Positions 60,383 through 64,000 of a stretch of DNA of 64,000 nucleotides are shown here, in pieces. The position numbers and the translations under genes were made by a program. The notes under the pieces are model-generated. The model worked only from the letters and a program-made list of their open reading frames with translations, was not told the DNA's origin and ran no database searches. Within the stretch, counting starts at the first letter, position 1. Each line of letters starts with the position of its first letter. The stretch is from Paenibacillus pinisoli (GTDB taxonomy: Bacteria > Bacillota > Bacilli > Paenibacillales > Paenibacillaceae), in assembly GCF_003605435.1 (NCBI RefSeq), contig NZ_QXQB01000004.1, forward strand, positions 62,001 to 126,000, written 5' to 3'.

Positions 60383-63300
60383 ATGCGTAGGTCAAAAATG
60401 AAGATCATGGTCATACTATTAACAGCGGCCATGTTATGGAATGGCATAATTGGAGGGAGCTTGGGAAGCGGCAAAGCCTTTGCGGCGAATGAATTTTCAG
60501 GCAGCGGCACATCGAGCAGCCCGTATCTGATCGGAACAGCCGATCAGCTCAACCAAATCAGGGGTTCATATCTGAATAGGAATCTCTATTTCAAGCTGAC
60601 AAACCCTATTGATTTGAAGACCAGCAGCTATAAGGATAACTGGACGCCGATTGGTGATAGATCGAATGCGCCTTTTCGGGGGAATTTCGACGGCAACGGA
60701 TTTGTGATTTCTGGGCTGACGATCGATATGCTGAGCAATAACCTGGGATTGTTCGGCAATACCAGCATAGAGAGTGTTATTCATAATGTAAAGCTGGAAG
60801 ATGTGAATGTTACCGGATTGAAATCGGTAGGCGGTCTGGTTGGCGCTAATAGAGGAAAGATCACAAACAGCTCTGTAACGGGTCAAGTGAAAGGAACCGA
60901 TTATATAGGCGGTCTGGTTGGCCACAATGGTGTTACGGTTTTCAACGCGAATGCGATAATTGAACATAGCTTCGCTGTTGTGGATGTGAAAGGAGCGTAT
61001 GGAACAGGCGGCCTTACGGGCAGCAGTACGGGAACAATCACGTCTAGCTATGCTACGGGCAACGTGGAAGGAGATTATGCAGTAGGGGGCCTAGCTGGTG
61101 AGAATGATGGATCGATTAGTTACAGCTACGCTACTGGGGAACTGCTGGATGGACAAAGCGTAGGCGGCTTGGTTGGCAGCAATGTTGGAGCAATTACCAG
61201 CAGCTTTGCCACAGGACGGGTGAACGGAACGTACTCTACGGGTGGTTTGACAGGCTATAATTATGGAACGATCAGCAAGAGCTATTCCACTGGTGATGTA
61301 TACGGAGAACAGCATGTAGGAGGCTTGGTCAGCAACCTTGAAATTGCGGGATCGATCAGCGATAGCTTCACCACAGGGAATGTAAGCGGATCCTATTTTG
61401 TGGGCGGCTTGATCGGATATGATTACGCTAATAGTACAGGGGCGTATACCAATAGCTACGCCAGCGGGAATGTGAGCGGAATTGCTTATGTTGGAGATTT
61501 GAGCAGCTGGAACCTGGGGAATAATGTCGGCAGTCTGTACCTTGACGCAAGTATGAAAGGACCTGTTGCCGGGTGGGATTTTGTCAACCTATGGGCGGTA
61601 GATCCGCTGCGTAATAACGGTTATCCATATTTGAAGGATTTTCTGTTTCAACTGCAGTATGATGGGAACGGGAACACCGGCGGGACTGTTCCAAGCGACG
61701 CCACGTCGTATTTTCCGGGTGAAACAGCCAGTGTTTATGCGGGTCCAATTGACCTGACGAGGACGGGATATACGTTCAGCGGCTGGAATACACAGCCGAA
61801 CGGGCACGGGAATAGCTATAGCGGATCTTTCCAGATCATGCCGTATACGACCTTGTATGCACAATGGGATGCACAAAGCTCTGCGGCCACATTGACTTCC
61901 GGTATCGGAATCGTCAGCGTGGGCGGAACGGCGAACGAAACGATAACCCACATTCCATATGGAACTTCACTAGCTGCATTTAAGCAAGAAATCAGGCCGG
62001 CAACAAATGCGACGTTTGAAATTTACGATGCAGACGGCACGACAGTGGCGACGACCCTGACTTCTGGCAAGAAGGTCATTGTAACTGCGGCGGATGGCAT
62101 GACAAAGGTTACCTATACCGTGACCGTTATTGCTAACAATGAAAAGGATATTACAGCCTTCAGCTTCGCTGAACAGACTGGAGCAGCAACGATTAGCAGG
62201 GCTTCCCATACCGTTGTGGTTGAGGTGACGGGCGATACAGATGTGACCAGTTTGAAAGCCGTTTTCACATTATCTGATGGAGCCGCGGCTTCGGTTGGCT
62301 CTGTTGTTCAGGTAAGCGAAACGACGGCTAATGATTTTACAAATGCGGTCACCTATATGGTGACGGCGGAGGACGGCAGCACGCAGAATTGGACAGTCAC
62401 CGTGACGAAGAGCAGCGAGAAGGATATCACGGCATTTGCAGTCATTGGGGTTACACAAACGAAAGCTGCAGTTATTAATACGATGGATCAAACCGTATAT
62501 GTGGAGGTCGCCTACGGAACCAGCCTGTCCAGCTTGTCTAATTTGAAGGCAATGTTCTCCTTGTCTCCGGGAGCGACAGCCCAAATCGGCAACGTCGTTC
62601 AAGTGAGCGGTGCTACTGCCAACGATATGAGAACGCCTGTCCCATACATCGTAACAGCGGCAGATGGCAGTTCTCAGGAATGGATCGTCTCTGTCTACAT
62701 TGAACCAAGCAGTGCAAAAGACATTACGGCGTTCAGCTTTGCTTCACAAACCAAGCCGGCAACAATCAATGCAGCTGCCCGCACGGTAGACATTGAAGTG
62801 AGCAGCGGCACGAATGTGGCTAATTTGGTCGCCGCTTTCACGTTGTCCTTATCATCCACAGCCAGGGTTAACGGCTTATCGCAAAGAAGCGGCATAACGT
62901 CTAACAACTTCACGAATCCCGTCATGTATGTCGTGAAGGCGGCAGACGGAAGTACACAGAGCTGGACGGTCACGGTGAGTGTACAGACAGTTCTAAGTAG
63001 TGATGCAACGTTAACTTCGGCAATAGGGACTGTTAGTTTAGGTGGAACAGCAAATGAAACCATTAAGAACATTCCGTATGGCACCACGTTAGCCGTATTG
63101 AAGGCAGCAATCACACCAGCGGTGAATGCAACGTTCGAAGTCTACGAATCAGATGGAGTAACGGCAGCAACAACACTAGTGACTGGCGCAAAAGTTATCG
63201 TAACCGCGGAGGACAGAACGACGATGGTGACATATACCGTAACCGTGAATAGTGCACCACCTAGCGGCGGCGGAGGTCCAATAATACCGACTGATACCAA

Positions 63301-64000
63301 AGTTAGTTCGACGGATGGGAGATTAACGATTCCGACCGGCTATACGGGCGAGATGAGTCTGGACAATGCAATTATCGTCACTGTCCCTGCAGATGCTGCC
63401 GACAAAGAATTGATTATAACTATTGAGAGAGTAACGGACACAGTGAAGCTTCTCGCGAATAATGAAGTTCTCGTTACTGCGATCTATGACGTTATAAAGA
63501 ATATCCCTGAAGACCTTCATAGAGCGGCCACAGTTACTTTTACCTTTGATCCGGCTAGCTTGAAAAGCAATCAAAGGGCGGCAATCTTCTCTTATGATGA
63601 AACGAAGAAAAGATGGATTGAAATAACCGGTGGTCAAATTAACGGGAACCATATTTCGGTTAAGGTCAATCATTTTACGAAATTTGCAGTACTTGCTGTA
63701 AGCCAATCGACAGATGTGCCTGCCGATCCGACGGTTAAATGGAGTGATATTGCAGGCCACTGGGCAGAATCATCTATCATGCAAGCATGGAGAAATGGCA
63801 TTGTTGCGGGTTATCCAGATGGTACCTTTAAACCGAATCATCCCGTGACTCGCGAGGAGTTTACGGTTATGCTGATAAAGGCGTTAAAGTCGCAAGAAGC
63901 AACTGGGGAAGCGGCTGTTCTTGCTTTCACCGATGCGGCGAAGATCGGCACGTGGGCGAAAAACGAAATAGCGCAAGCGTTGCAGTCAGGCTATATTACA
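60383..64000 (+). CDS. Very large SLH surface protein with GLUG and InlB-type repeats (3' end beyond window)
   Basis: Open from ATG 60383 (RBS GGAGAGGAG) to the window edge, 1206 codons without a stop. Order: signal peptide (~1-36, ending AKAFAA); GLUG-repeat region (~60-370) with many GGLVG.N.G.I..SYATG units, probably a beta-helix; an InlB/Listeria-Bacteroides repeat (~415-495; GYTFSGWNTQPNG, TLYAQW). About five cadherin-like or DUF5018-type sandwich modules follow (~500-960; ITAFSFA, TYTVTV), then a linker and an unassigned domain (~975-1110). At least one and a half SLH domains end it (from ~1117; DIAGHWAESSIMQAW, VAGYPDGTFKPNHPVTREEF). A cell-wall-anchored adhesin or matrix protein is likely. 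At least one more SLH domain is expected downstream. Confidence 0.85.
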   Translation, partial: MRRSKMKIMVILLTAAMLWNGIIGGSLGSGKAFAANEFSGSGTSSSPYLIGTADQLNQIRGSYLNRNLYFKLTNPIDLKTSSYKDNWTPIGDRSNAPFRGNFDGNGFVISGLTIDMLSNNLGLFGNTSIESVIHNVKLEDVNVTGLKSVGGLVGANRGKITNSSVTGQVKGTDYIGGLVGHNGVTVFNANAIIEHSFAVVDVKGAYGTGGLTGSSTGTITSSYATGNVEGDYAVGGLAGENDGSISYSYATGELLDGQSVGGLVGSNVGAITSSFATGRVNGTYSTGGLTGYNYGTISKSYSTGDVYGEQHVGGLVSNLEIAGSISDSFTTGNVSGSYFVGGLIGYDYANSTGAYTNSYASGNVSGIAYVGDLSSWNLGNNVGSLYLDASMKGPVAGWDFVNLWAVDPLRNNGYPYLKDFLFQLQYDGNGNTGGTVPSDATSYFPGETASVYAGPIDLTRTGYTFSGWNTQPNGHGNSYSGSFQIMPYTTLYAQWDAQSSAATLTSGIGIVSVGGTANETITHIPYGTSLAAFKQEIRPATNATFEIYDADGTTVATTLTSGKKVIVTAADGMTKVTYTVTVIANNEKDITAFSFAEQTGAATISRASHTVVVEVTGDTDVTSLKAVFTLSDGAAASVGSVVQVSETTANDFTNAVTYMVTAEDGSTQNWTVTVTKSSEKDITAFAVIGVTQTKAAVINTMDQTVYVEVAYGTSLSSLSNLKAMFSLSPGATAQIGNVVQVSGATANDMRTPVPYIVTAADGSSQEWIVSVYIEPSSAKDITAFSFASQTKPATINAAARTVDIEVSSGTNVANLVAAFTLSLSSTARVNGLSQRSGITSNNFTNPVMYVVKAADGSTQSWTVTVSVQTVLSSDATLTSAIGTVSLGGTANETIKNIPYGTTLAVLKAAITPAVNATFEVYESDGVTAATTLVTGAKVIVTAEDRTTMVTYTVTVNSAPPSGGGGPIIPTDTKVSSTDGRLTIPTGYTGEMSLDNAIIVTVPADAADKELIITIERVTDTVKLLANNEVLVTAIYDVIKNIPEDLHRAATVTFTFDPASLKSNQRAAIFSYDETKKRWIEITGGQINGNHISVKVNHFTKFAVLAVSQSTDVPADPTVKWSDIAGHWAESSIMQAWRNGIVAGYPDGTFKPNHPVTREEFTVMLIKALKSQEATGEAAVLAFTDAAKIGTWAKNEIAQALQSGYIT

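Noticed and set aside
60132..60401. Plus-strand ORF of 89 codons before the GLUG/SLH gene
   Set aside because: It spans a strong rho-independent terminator and runs into the next gene's start; no ribosome-binding site.

Overview
The window reads as the chromosome of an endospore-forming Firmicute, most likely Paenibacillus or a close relative. The evidence is an alpha/beta-type small acid-soluble spore protein, a YtaF sporulation membrane protein, a polA-mutM-ytaF-coaE...nrdR gene order like that of Bacillus, YesM/YesN-type two-component pairs, S-layer-homology (SLH) surface proteins and strong Shine-Dalgarno sites. No species can be named from the sequence alone.

Region 1 (1-19.1 kb) holds a SWIM-family remnant with the SNF2 helicase ywqA; a lipoprotein sugar-binding protein with a YesM/YesN kinase and regulator; a NagZ-type glucosaminidase; a tandem-HD phosphohydrolase; a bile-acid/sodium symporter-family protein; a PhoR/PhoP-type pair; and a leftward four-gene operon (M20 amidohydrolase, split ThrE exporter, AraC regulator).

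Region 2 (19.1-30.8 kb) is a phosphate block: a soluble MCP-like receptor, pstB, phoU, a divergent LysR, pstSCA with a second pstB, then a diguanylate cyclase and an EAL phosphodiesterase. Four promoters here, including the one in front of the diguanylate cyclase, carry Pho-box-like hexamers on an 11-bp period ending 9 bp before a -10. This suggests that phosphate starvation controls phosphate uptake, chemosensory signalling and c-di-GMP together.

Region 3 (30.8-37.5 kb) is conserved: polA, mutM, ytaF behind a structured leader, coaE, a lytic transglycosylase, a SASP gene and nrdR.

Region 4 (37.5-51.5 kb) is accessory DNA behind a tRNA-Ala(GGC) gene. Repeated modules follow the tRNA 3' half. 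Each has an inverted partial tRNA copy forming a long hairpin, TAACGGAAC inverted repeats, 27-bp repeats and a gene for a Vsr/DUF559-like nuclease fused to a winged helix, transcribed back towards the tRNA behind a leader terminator. Two nuclease copies survive, with relics of others. Between them lies a visibly AT-richer seven-gene exopolysaccharide operon: glycoside hydrolase, HEAT protein, processive glycosyltransferase, Glu-type pseudo-receiver, UDP-sugar dehydrogenase, TIM-barrel-like protein and glmM. It ends at a 50-nt copy of the tRNA 3' half that matches at 49 positions. This tRNA-module-cargo-tRNA copy arrangement is my main candidate for an undescribed system.

Region 5 (51.5-64 kb) holds a DAO-family oxidase, a 7TM sensor kinase/OmpR regulator pair with an RCC1-repeat SLH protein, an ECF sigma factor with a membrane DUF4367-like partner, and the 5' part of a very large GLUG/InlB-repeat/SLH surface protein that runs off the end.
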